A stretch of DNA of 64,000 nt, taken from assembly GCA_964247055.1 (NCBI GenBank), contig OZ176053.1, forward strand, positions 10,230,001 through 10,294,000, in the 5' to 3' direction. This document shows positions 63,992 to 64,000 of the stretch, piece after piece. Under the pieces are notes generated by a model, which worked only from the letters and a program-made list of their open reading frames with translations, had not been told where the DNA came from and made no database searches. Both the position numbers and the translations under genes were made by a program. Numbering within the stretch: position 1 is the stretch's first letter; every line of letters begins with the position of its first letter. Origin of the DNA: Paragordius varius. Its lineage: Eukaryota > Nematomorpha.

Positions 63992-64000
63992 TACTGCATT

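Noticed and set aside
1-64000. tRNA and rRNA genes
   Set aside because: I looked for T-loop (GGTTCGAATCC-like) and rRNA core motifs and found none that fold into a credible gene.

Overview
The window is AT-rich animal DNA, roughly a quarter G+C by eye. A metazoan source is shown by a complete zona pellucida (ZP) domain protein, the Integrator subunit INTS4 and a small secreted peptide precursor, all with GT-AG introns. Intron sizes are bimodal: nine introns are only 21-28 bp, and the rest run from 55 bp to several kb, often filled by miniature transposons. Introns averaging in the mid-20s of bases have been reported for dicyemid mesozoans, so a dicyemid or a similarly reduced parasite (orthonectid, myxozoan) is my best guess. 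That guess is an inference. Every exon chain below was built by hand and joins in phase.

Layout. (1) 124-5625, minus strand: eight exons of a membrane-anchored ZP-domain protein; its first exon was not found. (2) 5.7-9.4 kb: no recognised gene; one MITE, TA microsatellites and a degenerate ~180-bp tandem repeat. (3) 9374-13418, minus: a complete ten-exon GTPBP3/MnmE gene for mitochondrial tRNA modification. (4) 13.4-22.2 kb: a transposon graveyard with hAT relics, a 1.78-kb hAT element inside a small TA-flanked MITE, a long inverted-repeat element and a 0.5-kb terminal-inverted-repeat element. (5) 22.2-34.2 kb: about 11.9 kb of a 42-bp minisatellite with higher-order structure and a decayed right edge. 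(6) 36.9-47.7 kb: INTS4 (minus) and XRCC3 (plus), divergent, with start codons 47 bp apart. (7) 48.2-52.2 kb, minus: a two-exon candidate neuropeptide precursor (allatostatin-C-like) split by a 3.7-kb intron with two MITEs. (8) 52.2-60.4 kb: no confident gene; two MITEs, one possible hAT relic and some coding-like stretches. (9) 60431-63991, plus: a complete nine-exon sideroflexin.

The genes are unrelated housekeeping functions: GTPBP3 and sideroflexin act in mitochondria (tRNA wobble modification, serine import and one-carbon supply), INTS4 in snRNA 3' processing, XRCC3 in recombination repair, and the ZP protein and peptide precursor at or outside the cell surface. No rRNA, tRNA, CRISPR, prokaryotic operon or endogenous virus was seen.

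The most interesting points are the ultrashort introns, the peptide precursor, the 47-bp divergent promoter, and a MITE family whose copies lie almost only in introns. The last suggests that long introns here are short introns enlarged by transposon insertion.
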